A stretch of DNA of 64,000 bases. It comes from Mya arenaria (lineage: Eukaryota; Mollusca; Bivalvia; Myida; Myidae). The stretch covers positions 52,589,182-52,653,181 of the forward strand of contig NC_069133.1 in assembly GCF_026914265.1 (NCBI RefSeq), in the 5' to 3' direction. A program made the position numbers and the translations under genes. Of this stretch, positions 9,900 through 21,148 are shown in pieces. A model generated the notes under the pieces. It worked only from the letters and a program-made list of their open reading frames with translations. It did no database searches and was not told the DNA's origin. The first letter of the stretch is position 1, and every line of letters starts with the position of its first letter.

Positions 9900-12715
9900 G
9901 TATTTATATGTCTATATATATATTTTGGAGGGACATATACACACATTTTCAAAGCCTATACACAAAGTATATAATAACAATGGAATATGTTAACATTTTT
10001 ACACCGGCTCAACTCAGGCAAAACGTGAAACGATTTGTTCAGTATAATGATTGCAAATTGTGGACCAGTGACTTGAATACATTATGATTTCTTAATAAGT
10101 GAACTCGCAGTATTATGCTTTCGGAGAGGAGTGTTTTGCATTTAATGAAATAAAAAAATGAATTTGAAAGACAAGTGTATGTATAAGTGTATGCTTGTAG
10201 CTTGTTTATAGAAATGTATTATTGAAAGTAAAAAGCTAGCTTTAGAACTCTTCCAAAACTCGTTTTATAATGTTTGTGTTAAAAAAATGACAGCGAAACT
10301 ATACAGTCATATAATTTTTTTAACTGTTTTGAATATCAAGCCTCATTTCACGTTCTTACCAAACGTCAGCACGCAGAGGCTGGACACTATTTTAAAACGT
10401 CATTTCCGACATGACTTCAAGATCGAAATTATCTGGCGCGAATGTCTAATTTACAACACACGGCAAGATTAAGGATACATTGTGTCGTTTAGAATGTTAA
10501 AACTATTTAGAAAATTTGACATAAGGTTCTTCGTTTAATAACGGCATGGACCATACTTTAATTTGACCTAGAAGAGAGAGACAATATAACTAACGTTCAT
10601 GAAACATCCATGGACAATATACGTTGCCTCTAGTTATAGCAATATCACTCTGTCAATATTCCCCAGTGAATATATCCGTACAAAATAAGTTTCCAAGTTT
10701 ATCAAATAGAACTCATGTCACTAAAAATCCTGACAAAAAGAGTTTTGATAAAATACATATTTCACAATAATTTAAATATAAATTCATTACATATAACAGT
10801 ATGGACTGTTCCCCAACTATGCAATAAGCATGGCCGTATCTTTTCCCTATCACCTCCCTTTCTTCAAATTTATATTATCCAGCTTTAATTAAAATATTTT
10901 ATGAAAATAACAGTGTAGTATGATTATTTTGTTTAAAAATATTTAATCTAATTAATTCTAAGCTAAAATAGGAAATTAATTAGAATTTAAAGCGATATGG
11001 TCACGTAGTAGGCAACAATTGTAGTTACTTAGATTAGCCTTTCGGTTTAATGGCATTGTTTTTATTGCAATCAATGCATTTTTTTATCAAACTAATGCAT
11101 TATTAAACTATGCTGGGACTGGGGCTTTAAACATATACAATATGTGTGGTTAATTTTAGGTAAACAAATGAATATATTATTTACATTCGATAAATACAGA
11201 ACGCATTTGAGAGACATCAAATTTGGTAGTATGATTGATCATGACCAGTAGTTGAACCATTTAAATATTGAGGTCAGTGGATCACCTGTTTGTGACCTTT
11301 AGCGGACAATGGGATTCCGTTCAATATCTGAAGAACGATATGGCTCAAGGATCCTAAACTGTGTATGTAAGCAGTTTGGTCATGAAAATAATTTCTTTAT
11401 GGTCAAACTTGGTATGCTGGTGAACTGCATCTGCTTCCTTTAAGTCATGTTTGAACAAAAGTCGCGGCGTCTTTGATGTTTTGCATCAAAAGTTGTTTTG
11501 TAAAAGGCTGATAGACAACCATTGAGTGAACGAAGGAGTATGAACTGTACATAACATAATGCATAGTGTGCATGTAAACTTCACGTCGCGTAATACTTAC
11601 GTTGGTCGTCTCAAACAGGTAATGATTTATATTACTTTCATCACGAAAAGCAAGCTTAAAAAGATACTCAAACATCTATGCCATGGAGCAGTGAAAAAAC
11701 CCCATTAGATACAATAATGACTAAATCGTTAGGATGTTTCCAAAAGCAATTTGACTAGTCGAATGTGGGATCTCCCAAATTGATATTGATTGGTTTGCTT
11801 TAAAGATGATGGTGTTGGTCCTGGCTAGAAGTGGGAAGTGTACGCATGATGGAAGAAGGGTCACATCATAATGTTCAGGTCGTCATAAAAGTAGTATTTC
11901 CTTGACAGGTACGCAATTGCCATAGGAGGTTTATACCGTTTTTTCCAACCTGAAGTTAAAGCACATAATTCCAAATGATTAAGGTCTAAATCATGTTTCA
12001 TAGCGTTTTCTAAATTAAAATCAACAAGACTAGATTTATGCTATTCACGTTATGTAATACTGAGATGGGAAAACTTGAATCAAGAGCGCCACAAGGGAAA
12101 CATGCTCGTCTGTTTTTTTCTGTCGAATAAGGAGCTCGACGAATGGTTGAAAAAAGGTTACGGGCCTTGCTATACATGCGTGCATTGTCTCCGGTTACAT
12201 ATGTAGCAAGTTTCATATAAAGTTCCTAAACGGGTTTTCAGTTATGGCTTAGGATGAAAAACGAGTTGTTTTTCTAATAATGGCCGAGTTTGAAGCTTCT
12301 ACACTAAGACGAAAACGATGACGAAGGTTGTCACAATAACCCGACTTTTTATTTGGAAAACAGACGCGCTAGTAAGAAAATGGTAATGTTCATGCCACTT
12401 AATCAATACATGTGGCATTCCCGTGCCGAGCTGGAATAATTTCTATAACCCATGGATTAGGCGCCTATTATTTGTCTTGCCGTGATTTGGTTAAAGCTGA
12501 ATACAAATGCTACAATAACCGCGTATATACAATTTATAATATACGCAAATGTATAAACTTATAGATGATCGATCAATTGGCATCATTTTAAACTGTGCCT
12601 TTTCCATTTTAAAATATGCAAACGATAAGAAAACATTTTAAATTAAATGTTAATATCGCCTTTCTAGAAGGCCATCACATCTTATGAACACGTAAGAACA
12701 GTGACAAACGAGAGT
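9900..12715. other. No gene seen
   Basis: AT-rich intergenic sequence between the secreted peptide gene and the foldback element. Only short chance open frames (up to 76 codons) are present, none with protein-like composition or convincing splice context. Confidence 0.5.
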
Positions 12716-13068
12716 TTAAAGCTGCACTTTCACAGTTTGAACGTTTTGACAACTTTTTTTATTTTTTGTCTAAAACAATTTTTGCGTAAATTTCTGCAAA
12801 CCAGTGATAAAAGACTGCTGACAAAAGATCAGATCGCAGCTTTACATATTTCCGTCCCAAAATTGATGTTTTATTATTTTTCTTAAACCGTTAGTAACGG
12901 TTTAAGCCATAAAACATGAAAATTGGAACGGAAATATGAAGATATGTGATCTGATCTTTTGTCAGCAGTCTTTCATCACTGGTTAGCAGATATTTACGCC
13001 AAAAATTTCTAATTCCAAGACAAAAAAAAAGTTTGACAAACGGTTAAATTGTGAGAGTGCAGCTTTAA
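12716..13068. mobile_element. Near-perfect foldback MITE with TTAA at both ends
   Basis: The 345-bp body (12720-13064) reads AGCTGCAC inward from each end and stays self-complementary almost to the centre, where CTTAAACCGTTA pairs with TAACGGTTTAAG around position 12894. Matching arm landmarks are CAGTGATAAAAGACTGCTGA on the left and GTCAGCAGTCTTTCATCACT on the right. TTAA lies at 12716-12719 and 13065-13068, as expected for a TTAA target duplication (piggyBac-type mobilisation is one possibility). No transposase is encoded. Ends in AAGCTGCACTYTCACA resemble a dispersed repeat I associate with bivalve genomes. Confidence 0.85.
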
Positions 13069-13387
13069 GCATAGAGTTAAGTAAACAATGAACAAAACTT
13101 TGGTATGAGATTTAAATCAGCAGTGTTTCAAATCCTGACATTAAAGACGTTTGTTTACACCCTGATTATACACAATAACATCGCCTGTATCGCCTAAATG
13201 AACATTGAATGACAAATAAAAGCAATACATTTATATTGTTATACATGAACGCCTCTTTGTTACAGAACTGATGTGATGCAAACGGGTAAAGATTAACACG
13301 ACCGCATATACTGCTAATGACATAGCTCAAACTAGTATTGATCTTTACGTCAACAAATGTCTGAAGAATGTATATCAACTCAACAAA
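13069..13387. other. 3' flank of the receptor gene; no other gene
   Basis: AT-rich sequence downstream of the minus-strand receptor, presumably including its 3' UTR. No canonical minus-strand AATAAA was found in this interval, so the poly(A) site could not be placed. Confidence 0.4.
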
Positions 13388-14746
13388 TTACACTGTCAGC
13401 AAAGAGTGATGACAGGTTTGATCTAGTTCCGTCGTCATAAACATCTGTGAGGTGTTCGTTGGCCGTCTTGATGGTCCTAGAACGTTATTTGTAGCCTCCA
13501 CTTTCTCTCCGATAGCGAAGGAGACGGCAGGTACACTTCTCTTTCTGGTGGTCCTAACAGAGGTCCACTTGTTTTTGACCCACCGGAAACACCCACACTG
13601 TAGGACTTTATTGAACTCCTTTCTAAAATTGTCGTTCAACCACCCGTACAGGACAGGATTTGAGCAGGCTGAACTTAATACTAAAATATGACAAACCAGG
13701 TACACATAGTTTATTATGCCTTTGTCACGGAACATTTGAAACTGAAATTCCACTAGAATGTTACTTATATTCAACGGCATCCAGCTTAAAACGAACACTA
13801 TTGCAATCATGGCCAATAATACATTGGTCTTTCTTTTTCTTGCAGTCCTATTATCAGATGGCCTATTACTTGGGTTTGGATTGCAGTTAAATTCCCCTGA
13901 ACTTCTTCTTGGACGCCTGTTCACCATTCGGTATCTAAGTTTATTACAGATCCGTGCGTGGGCTATGGAGACAGTTATTACTGGCAAGATGTATTGTACC
14001 ATCATTGAAGCCACGGAGTATGCGCCCTTTTCCGCTCGTAAAGTTAGGTCTTCCACGCAGTAACACATATGAAAGTCAACTTCAGGAAATATTTGATGCT
14101 CATTATATAACGAAAATATAATTAAAGGACTTGACATTAACAGAGAGATGATCCAAATCGTAATCAGTGATGCTGCGCCCCCTATTTTCTTTAAGCTGTC
14201 CTTCGTTGGATAAACAATTACTTGAAAACGGTCGAGGGCTATTGCGGTGATACTTATGGTAGAAACAAAAACATTTGTTCCCTGCAACATTCCAGACAAC
14301 TTGCACATAAATTCACCGAGGTGCCATTGATTATTTAAAAGTCTGTACAAATTCAACGGTTGCGTAAATAAGCACAGCGTTAGATCAGATATTGCAAGAT
14401 TGATAATAAAGATATTTCGCGGCGTCCGCATGTGAGCATTCCGGAAGACAACGTAGCAGACCAACCCATTTCCTACGGATCCGAACAGGATCAGCATGGA
14501 GAACACAATTATAATCGCTGTCTGAGCTGTTTCGTCATATTTTCGCTCTGTTTCCTTGGCCAGCATTGACAGTAGTTCGTACCCATCGAAGTCAATGTTT
14601 GACATGTTTATAGAATAATCTTCGTATTTGCCATACATGTCAGCATCATAGATAGTAGAAAACGTGAACGAACCATTTTTTACCACCGTCATGATGTGCG
14701 GCTCGGGAAACGTAAGGTTGCTTGAAGTGTTGCCCCAGGTATTCAT
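13388..14746 (-). CDS. Neuropeptide F/Y-type G protein-coupled receptor
   Basis: A 452-residue class A (rhodopsin-like) receptor in one uninterrupted exon. Residues 1-75 are an extracellular N-terminus with four N-glycosylation sites (Asn6, Asn10, Asn24, Asn47). Membrane segments lie at about 76-98 (with GN), 112-134 (LAISD), 148-171, 191-213 (Trp198), 243-265 (Pro255), 307-330 (SWMP in place of the usual CWLP) and 345-368 (NPVLY, 363-367). DRF (172-174) replaces DRY after TM3. Cys148 can pair with Cys228 or Cys230 in extracellular loop 2. The third loop is basic (NRRPRRSS, TARKRK). Cys384 and Cys386 after TM7 are likely palmitoylation sites. DRFQVIVYPT after TM3 and YGWLNDNFRKEF after TM7 are typical of NPF/NPY receptors, which sense amidated peptides and usually couple to Gi/o. 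The start is the first ATG after a good splice acceptor. Other RYamide- or luqin-like receptors are possible but less likely. Confidence 0.88.
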   Translation of the reverse strand: MNTWGNTSSNLTFPEPHIMTVVKNGSFTFSTIYDADMYGKYEDYSINMSNIDFDGYELLSMLAKETERKYDETAQTAIIIVFSMLILFGSVGNGLVCYVVFRNAHMRTPRNIFIINLAISDLTLCLFTQPLNLYRLLNNQWHLGEFMCKLSGMLQGTNVFVSTISITAIALDRFQVIVYPTKDSLKKIGGAASLITIWIISLLMSSPLIIFSLYNEHQIFPEVDFHMCYCVEDLTLRAEKGAYSVASMMVQYILPVITVSIAHARICNKLRYRMVNRRPRRSSGEFNCNPNPSNRPSDNRTARKRKTNVLLAMIAIVFVLSWMPLNISNILVEFQFQMFRDKGIINYVYLVCHILVLSSACSNPVLYGWLNDNFRKEFNKVLQCGCFRWVKNKWTSVRTTRKRSVPAVSFAIGEKVEATNNVLGPSRRPTNTSQMFMTTELDQTCHHSLLTV

Positions 14747-14776
14747 ACCTTTACCCTAAAATGGAGTAAATAAAAC
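14747..14776 (-). promoter_or_regulatory. Splice acceptor and short 5' UTR leader of the receptor
   Basis: On the minus strand a pyrimidine-rich tract ends in CCATTTTAG|GGTAAAGGT directly before the ATG. The intron would end at 14756 and the exon begin at 14755, nine bases before the start codon. This implies at least one untranslated 5' exon further upstream (above 14776), which I could not locate, so the promoter is unplaced. Confidence 0.6.
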
Positions 14777-15227
14777 ATAAATACAATGTAGCATTAGTTT
14801 TAAAAAAACAACATAAAAACAGCAAATACCTAAACGTTGATATGAGCTCCCATTATTATATTTACTGTGGTTAAACTTTTTATATCTTGTACAATCATTC
14901 CTTGTAATTAGCTCAACTCGCTCTTACAAGCTCTTGCAGTTGTCAGTGCCTTTTATTTCCTTTCCAAAAGCCAATGGCGCCTGCGGATAGCGTGTATTAT
15001 TTTGCTTTGTATTCTTCAAAGTACATCATCGTATTTGGTTGCTTCTCATACATACGATGTATAATGGTTTAATACTTTTCTTTTGCATTGCATCGCACTA
15101 CATATATTCTTCTGAATACTATAATGTCTTTGAAAATGTACATTTCTACAGCCTACATGATACTATCATATGATCGTATTTCTGATACATGTATTATTCC
15201 TTGAACATATTTGAAGACAGTGTGGCA
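14777..15227. other. Upstream region or 5' UTR intron of the receptor; no gene seen
   Basis: AT-rich sequence with no coding signal. It probably belongs to the intron ending at the receptor's 5' acceptor. Confidence 0.4.
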
Positions 15228-15390
15228 CAGTCGAACCCCGATGGCTCGAACTTCAAGGGACATCGAGCATCGGAAAATTCGAGCCAAGCGGGAATGATTA
15301 CGTTCAGTTTAAATAGATTGGTCCTTAACATACAGTGCGAGCCAACCAGGAATTCGAGACAAACGATTTCGAGCCAACGAGGTTCGACTG
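15228..15390. mobile_element. Short MITE with pogo/Tigger-like TIRs
   Basis: Left end CAGTCGAACCCCGATGGCTC and right end, reverse-complemented, CAGTCGAACCTCGTTGGCTC are 24-bp-class TIRs around a 163-bp element. CAGTCGAACCTCG-type ends are characteristic of Tc1/mariner-superfamily pogo/Tigger elements. Flanks are CA on the left and TA on the right, compatible with one mutated TA target. The inside repeats the terminal motif (ATTCGAGCCAAGCGGGAA). No transposase. Confidence 0.75.
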
Positions 15391-17137
15391 TATTTTCGAA
15401 CTTAGCACAATTAGTTCCATTATGGTTCCCTGTTGACCAGTCTCAACATAACTAAGGTATGATATTGGGCCACACGTGATAAACAGACTTCAGTTACTGT
15501 TTCAGATATAAACAGCTTGTTTATACACGTCTCTGCAAATATCATATTGCAGGGAGTATGTTTCACGCTTTTTTTGTTTTCTCTTTCGAAATAGCACAGG
15601 TGCAGAAATTGTGTATCACACTCTATCTCAAATACATGTTCCAGGTATGTATAAGCACGCATTTATTATTTCCATTCAATTAATTAGTTTATTTTTTTCA
15701 TTTTTTTGCCATATACCATTAACATGTCAATGTATGTCTTCTGTGAAGGATGCAATACAGTTTTTGAGTTAAAGTAAGTTGATTTATTTGATTTATCTTT
15801 TTAATGTTTTAGTTAAGATATATTGTGTAAAATCTTAAATAAAATAAGAGCCCCGCCTTCGTTTTATTACCGAATTTTCATAAGGTGATTAGTTTTAAAT
15901 ACTTCGACAAACCTGTTTCCAAAGTCATGTTTTAACAGTGCTCCGTCAGACGGCCGTATTGTGAAAAGGTTTGTCTAAGTGATTTAAGAAACTAAACTCT
16001 CAATCAAACTCTGGTAAAAGACCGAATGCAGTGCTACGTAAGCGGCGTAGACTGCGCTATGTTTCATTTAAAATGGTGAAAAAATATTGAAGTTATCTTT
16101 GTTTAAAGTCTTTATTCCAAGCAAATATTGCCTTCCGACGTAGCAATAATGACGCAATTTATCACGTGGTATACACACATTGTTAATGGAAGGCCGATAG
16201 GCGATATGCAATTTTATTTGTTGTAAAAAAAAATACTTTTTTAAACCTAGAAACATTTTCATTGTTGTCCATATTCTAGAACACACTTGTTTTGTTTCAT
16301 TTTTATAATTAAGATGACAGATTAGCGGGGAGAATAATTGTGTTTCCTTATTTTTCCAGCATTTAACATCCTTAATTGAGTTTAAATTCAACTTTATCAT
16401 CAAACGTATATTTTCGTAAAAATGTCCTGGCCTTTTTTCTTTATGTTTAGAACAAAAAAAGTCCCATTTCAATATTTTGTTCGAGTCACAGCCCACGGCT
16501 CATGCTGAACAAAGCATCGGCTCTATTGCTTTTATCGAGAGGTTCCATGACAAGTTTTCTGCCGTTTCTATTTATCTTATTACATGCGCATTAACAATTA
16601 ACGTGCCGAGCACAAAAACGACCCAGTATCCATTTCCAGTTCATTATGCCGTCAACATGACATGAAAGAGTCTTTTGCTGTAACGGTCTCAGGAAGCAAT
16701 TTGGGGAAATAATCTACCAAGATTAGTTTAACGATTGGACGGAGACAGAAATGTATTGCTAAATAGACCGTAATTGAACGGAGCTCCTCAAATGAGCAGC
16801 AAACATAAACATGGGCTTCGTCCAGTGTTTGCAAATTTAAACTTTCCCTTTTAGCAAAAACCCCTTTCTTCATTTATGTACTTTTATTTATCCGAAGGAT
16901 ATAACGATCGTATATAAGGAATTAGATGACATGTCGCTACTATGTTTAGCGAAAAGTAATCAATATGACTTAAATATATTTTTTATTTTCTTGGTTGAAC
17001 TTTTCAGGAGTACAAATGTTACAATTAAACATCTGTATTGATTCTTCCTACCAACAAATTAAGAAAAACGTGAAAAGGGTAGGTTATTACCGCAACCAGA
17101 AAACCTGTATGTTTAAATATTGAAGTTTGAAACATAA
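15391..17137. other. No supported gene
   Basis: AT-rich. The longest open frame is a minus-strand 142-codon run at 16068-16496, lysine-, asparagine- and phenylalanine-rich with no recognisable motif. It is as likely to be chance as coding. Confidence 0.4.
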
Positions 17138-17556
17138 TTCTCCCACCTCAGATAAGTAGATCCAAAAAAATAAAAATGCTAGAAATTCGTATTTTGCCCA
17201 CGGGCAAAGATAAAACGTATACACGTATGGAACTCCTTTTTAATAGTCATCACATTGTAAAACTGTCGTCTGTAGCATCATAGAAACCTTGTCTTGTGGC
17301 AATGCTTAGAATGCTAATTAATTATTTCTCGCTTCATATGTCGCCATAATATGTTTTCATGCACCTTTCAAGAAATAGAACTTCACTCTCCTCAGAACTA
17401 TTTAAAGACCGATTTAACTATAAACATAATCTGCATCACAGCGCGCATATCCATGACAACCACGATTGATCACATACGCATTTATTTCACTACGCACAAA
17501 AGAGGTCCAGCAAAAAATACATTTGTACTTAAGTTTGTTTAACTGAGGTGGGAGAA
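17138..17556. mobile_element. TIR element, about 420 bp
   Basis: Left end TTCTCCCACCTCAGATAA and right end, reverse-complemented, TTCTCCCACCTCAGTTAA give 17/18 matching terminal inverted repeats. The interior is AT-rich and non-coding. No clear target duplication was made out. Confidence 0.6.
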
Positions 17557-17589
17557 AAAACATCTGCCATAGCCGCTCGTGTAATGTAC

Positions 17590-17659
17590 GTTCATCCCGA
17601 CCCTCGCGCAGGGTAAAATTCGTTTCCGCAAAATACCCTACGCTCGGATCGGGATGAAC
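17590..17659. repeat. GC-rich hairpin
   Basis: GTTCATCCCGACCCTCG and AGGGTA at the left pair with TACCCTACGCTCGG and GGGATGAAC at the right: about 26-bp arms with a few mismatches around an 18-base loop. It stands out against AT-rich surroundings and may be a tiny foldback element. Confidence 0.6.
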
Positions 17660-18003
17660 CTATCTTACACTCTCGTCCATGGAAGATACTTATATTCTTT
17701 CAGGCCCAATATTCAACGCTGTATTTAATACAAAGTAAATATCATACCTTTACGAAAGTAATTTACCGTAACATATGAAGGAAGAGGTATCAATAAACAA
17801 AATTCACATATTTTCAAAGGACAACACAAGCAAACTATCTGAGTAACAAAATATCGTTTCTTTATGTATGAAATTAAACAAGTACGTATTTAATCATTGC
17901 ATTGTATGTGTTCTTAAGTCACATTTAATGCACAGAAAACAGAACAGCTTCAAAAGCAGCATATTTCTTTTATTGCTTGTCTGTTTCCGAAGACAAAAGA
18001 GAA
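17660..18003. other. No gene seen
   Basis: AT-rich spacer leading into the 44-bp minisatellite. Confidence 0.4.
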
Positions 18004-19460
18004 ACGTCGAGGAATTTTTATAACCTTGGTGACACCCTCGTCGCCAAATGTCGAGGAATTCTTATAACCATAAAGCCACTCTGGTCGTCAAATGTCGAGG
18101 TGTCGAGGAATACTTATAACCTTGGTGACACCCTCGTCGCCAAATGTCAAGGAATTCGTATAACCTTTGCGACACCCTCGTCGCCAAATGTAGAGGAATT
18201 CTTATAACCTTTACGACACCCTCGTCCCCAAATGTCGAGGAATTCTTATAACCTTGATGTCACCTTCATCGCCAAATGTCGAGGAATACTTATAACCTTG
18301 GTGACACCCTCGTCGCCAAATTTCGAGGAATTCTTATAACCTTGATGTCACCCTCGTCGCCAAATTTCGAGGAATTCACATTACATTGGTGACACCCTCG
18401 TCGCCAAATGTCGAGGAATTCATATAACCTTGGTGACACCCTCGTCGCCAAATGTCTAGGAATTCCTATTACCTTGGTGACACCCTCGTCGCCAAATGTC
18501 GAGGAATTCTTATAACCTTGATGTCACCCACGTCGCCAAACGTCGAGGAAGTCTTATAACCTTGATGTCAACCACGTCGCCAAATGTCGAGGAATTCATA
18601 TTACCTTGGAGACACCCTCGTCGCCAAATTTCGAGGAATTCATATAACCTTGGTGTCACCCACGTCGCCAAATGTCGAGGAATTCATATTACCTTGGAGA
18701 CACCCTCGTCGCCAAATTTCGATGAATTCATATAACCTTTGTGTCACCCACGTCGCCAAATGTCGAGGAATTCTAATAACCTTGATGTCACCCACGTCGC
18801 CAAATGTCGAGGAATTCTTATAACCTTGATGTCACCCACGTCGCCAAATGTCGAGGAATTCATATTACCTTGGAGACACCCTCGTCGCCAAATTTCGAGG
18901 AATTCATATAACCTTGGTGTCACCCACGTCGCCAAATGTCGAGGAATTCATATTACCTTGGAGACACCCTCGTCGCCAAATTTCGAGGAATTCATATAAC
19001 CTTTGTGTCACCCACGTCGCCAAATGTCGAGGAATTCTTATAACCTTGATGTCACCCACGTCGCCAAATGTCGAGGAATTCATATTACCTTGGAGACACC
19101 CTCGTCGCCAAATTTTGAGGAATTCATATAACCTTGGTGTCACCCACGGCGCCAAATGTCGAGGAATTCTTATAACCTACCTTGATGTCACCCACGTCGC
19201 CAAATGTCGAGGAATTCATATTACCTTGGAGACACCCTCGTCGCCAAATTTCGAGGAATTCATATAACCTTGGTGTCACCCACGTCGCCAAATGTCGAGG
19301 AATTCTTATAACCTTGATGTCACCCACGTCGCCAAATGTCGAGGAATTCATATTACCTTGGTGACACACTCGTCGCCAAATGTCGAGGAATTCATATAAC
19401 CTTGATGTCACCCACGTCGCCAAATGTCGAGGAATTCATATAACCTCGGTTACACCATTG
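18004..19460. repeat. 44-bp minisatellite, about 33 copies, with higher-order structure
   Basis: Unit is 44 bp: CAAATGTCGAGGAATTC, then TTATAACCTTGGTGAC, then ACCCTCGTCGC. Two main variants alternate: GGAGACACCCTCG and GGTGTCACCCACG or GATGTCACCCACG. Variant GGAGACACC falls at about 18608, 18696, 18872, 18960, 19092 and 19224, so spacing is 88, 176, 88, 132 and 132: multiples of 44 with a 264-bp block repeated. Open frames on both strands are by-products. Confidence 0.93.
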
Positions 19461-20265
19461 TTGTCCTCGTGCAAATGTTAGCTTTAGTCAACTCTCATGA
19501 AAGGTTTGAAACTTGGAAAATTTGCGCAAGAGAGCAAAACTCGTCATATAAACGCGACATTAGTCTAAACGTTTGTACTGAAACCTATTTGTAGCACTTG
19601 AAATCAAATTTTTTGAACCTTTATAGTCAGTTCAAACTTTGAGCCTTGAAACGCCAAACGTTGCATATTACAGACGCGTTATCATATAGTCTATTTAATT
19701 AGAGTTTCTTTCTGGATACAAAACAAATACTCAACGGCTGTGAATAAAATGTGAAATACAATCATCAAGCAAGTAACATGTGTTGTTCGCGCTAGTTGAT
19801 AATCGTGAAGAAAAAGGTTAACAGCTTTTTGAATATAGTGTCATCTTTCGAATACATTTCGCTGTTTCTTCTATGAGAGCTGTTCTATTGCAGCTGTGTC
19901 AGTATTATTGTTATCCCTTAAGGTTAGAGATCAACATTATGGTCAGAAAAGATAAAATGCGCACATATGTTTCTACAAATTGATAAATTGATATGACTTG
20001 AACAGATTCTCCAAAATACATGTTCATTTCTAATTTTTGTACGCTTATGGTAATGGGACTTATTAAGTATTAACTTTAGGTAACGCTGAATTGACCATTT
20101 TAACTCAATTATCGTCTTCTTTATAAAAGCTTTTTTTACATTTTAATGACGCATTCTTTCAGTAAAATATAACGAATGAATGACTTTGTTGTTGTTTTTC
20201 TCTAAAATATTCAAAAGCATGTTTACAGCTTTGAAAAGTCAGGGAATCCAGTTTCTATTCATTCA
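19461..20265. other. No gene seen
   Basis: AT-rich intergenic sequence with no coding or repeat signal beyond short A/T runs. Confidence 0.45.
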
Positions 20266-20273
20266 GACAAAAG

Positions 20274-21140
20274 CATCCTCGGTACCCCAGCGTATCATAA
20301 CCTATATTATACCCTGGGCTAATTGGCTAGGGAAACTTAAATAATAAATCATGAATATTCATAAACATTTTCCGTCCAATGAAATAGCCGATAACAAAAG
20401 GAAAGAATCTCCTTTGTTAAGGTATGACGTCACCATTGCGTCATATGTACTTCCGTTGTGTGGAAAATTCTCATTAAAAAAATAATGTTTCTATGACTGA
20501 TAGACATGTTTTCAAATGTTCAATACACTGTAAATCAAAAATATCATTATTCCTGAAACTTTTATACCTTGAGTATCTATTATTGCTTGATTTATCATTT
20601 AGAATAGAGATTTAAGCATAAACTGCTGCCCTATAGTTGAAAGGTCATTTTGGAAGAACTGTCATGGCGGACTGTGCAATTTTTAGAGTTTGTTTTTCAA
20701 GTCGAGATATTTTTCTTAGGAATAACTTGACCCCCCCCTTTTTATTAGCTTAAATGGTTATTTAAAGCTTGTACATTAAGAATATATATGTTTATCATAG
20801 TCTGCATTCGCTCGAAATGCCTTTAAATGTTGTCTAAAAATAATAATTTCACATTGAATTATAGAGGAAATGACAATGGTGGTGTGTAACCTTAAGAGCT
20901 ATCGGCATATTTAACAATATCCTGCCTAAAACGATTTGTAAGCCGTGATCTCATTGGATTATTTCGATCCGAGATTACATCCGTAACTTCTCGGCCATTT
21001 CCGCACCGCATGAGGTGTGTCTCATGCGACCAATCAAGCGGCTGGATTTCACCTTATTACTTATTCATGAATACGAAATTTTTACAGCTGATTTGTCCAG
21101 AGTATCATATAGGTTATGATACGCTGGGGTGCCGAGGATG
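20274..21140. mobile_element. Non-autonomous DNA transposon, 867 bp, 45-bp TIRs, probable 8-bp target duplication
   Basis: Both ends read inward CATCCTCGG then Y, ACCCCAGCGTATCATAACCT, ATAT, with the match continuing to about 45 bp. The flanks are GACAAAAG at 20266-20273 and GACAAAAA at 21141-21148, a 7/8 match that fits an 8-bp target duplication and so the hAT superfamily. No open frame of transposase size is present. The interior has further partial symmetry: ATCATGAATATTCATAAAC near the left end and TTATTCATGAATACGAAAT near the right. Confidence 0.8.
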
Positions 21141-21148
21141 GACAAAAA

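Noticed and set aside
16068-16496. 142-codon minus-strand frame as a gene
   Set aside because: Composition follows AT-rich DNA (Lys, Asn, Phe, Ile, Tyr), no motif, no splice or poly(A) context. Not excluded, but not supportable.
18496-19423. Overlapping frames of 60-139 codons on both strands
   Set aside because: By-products of the 44-bp minisatellite (three units make 132 bp, a multiple of three).
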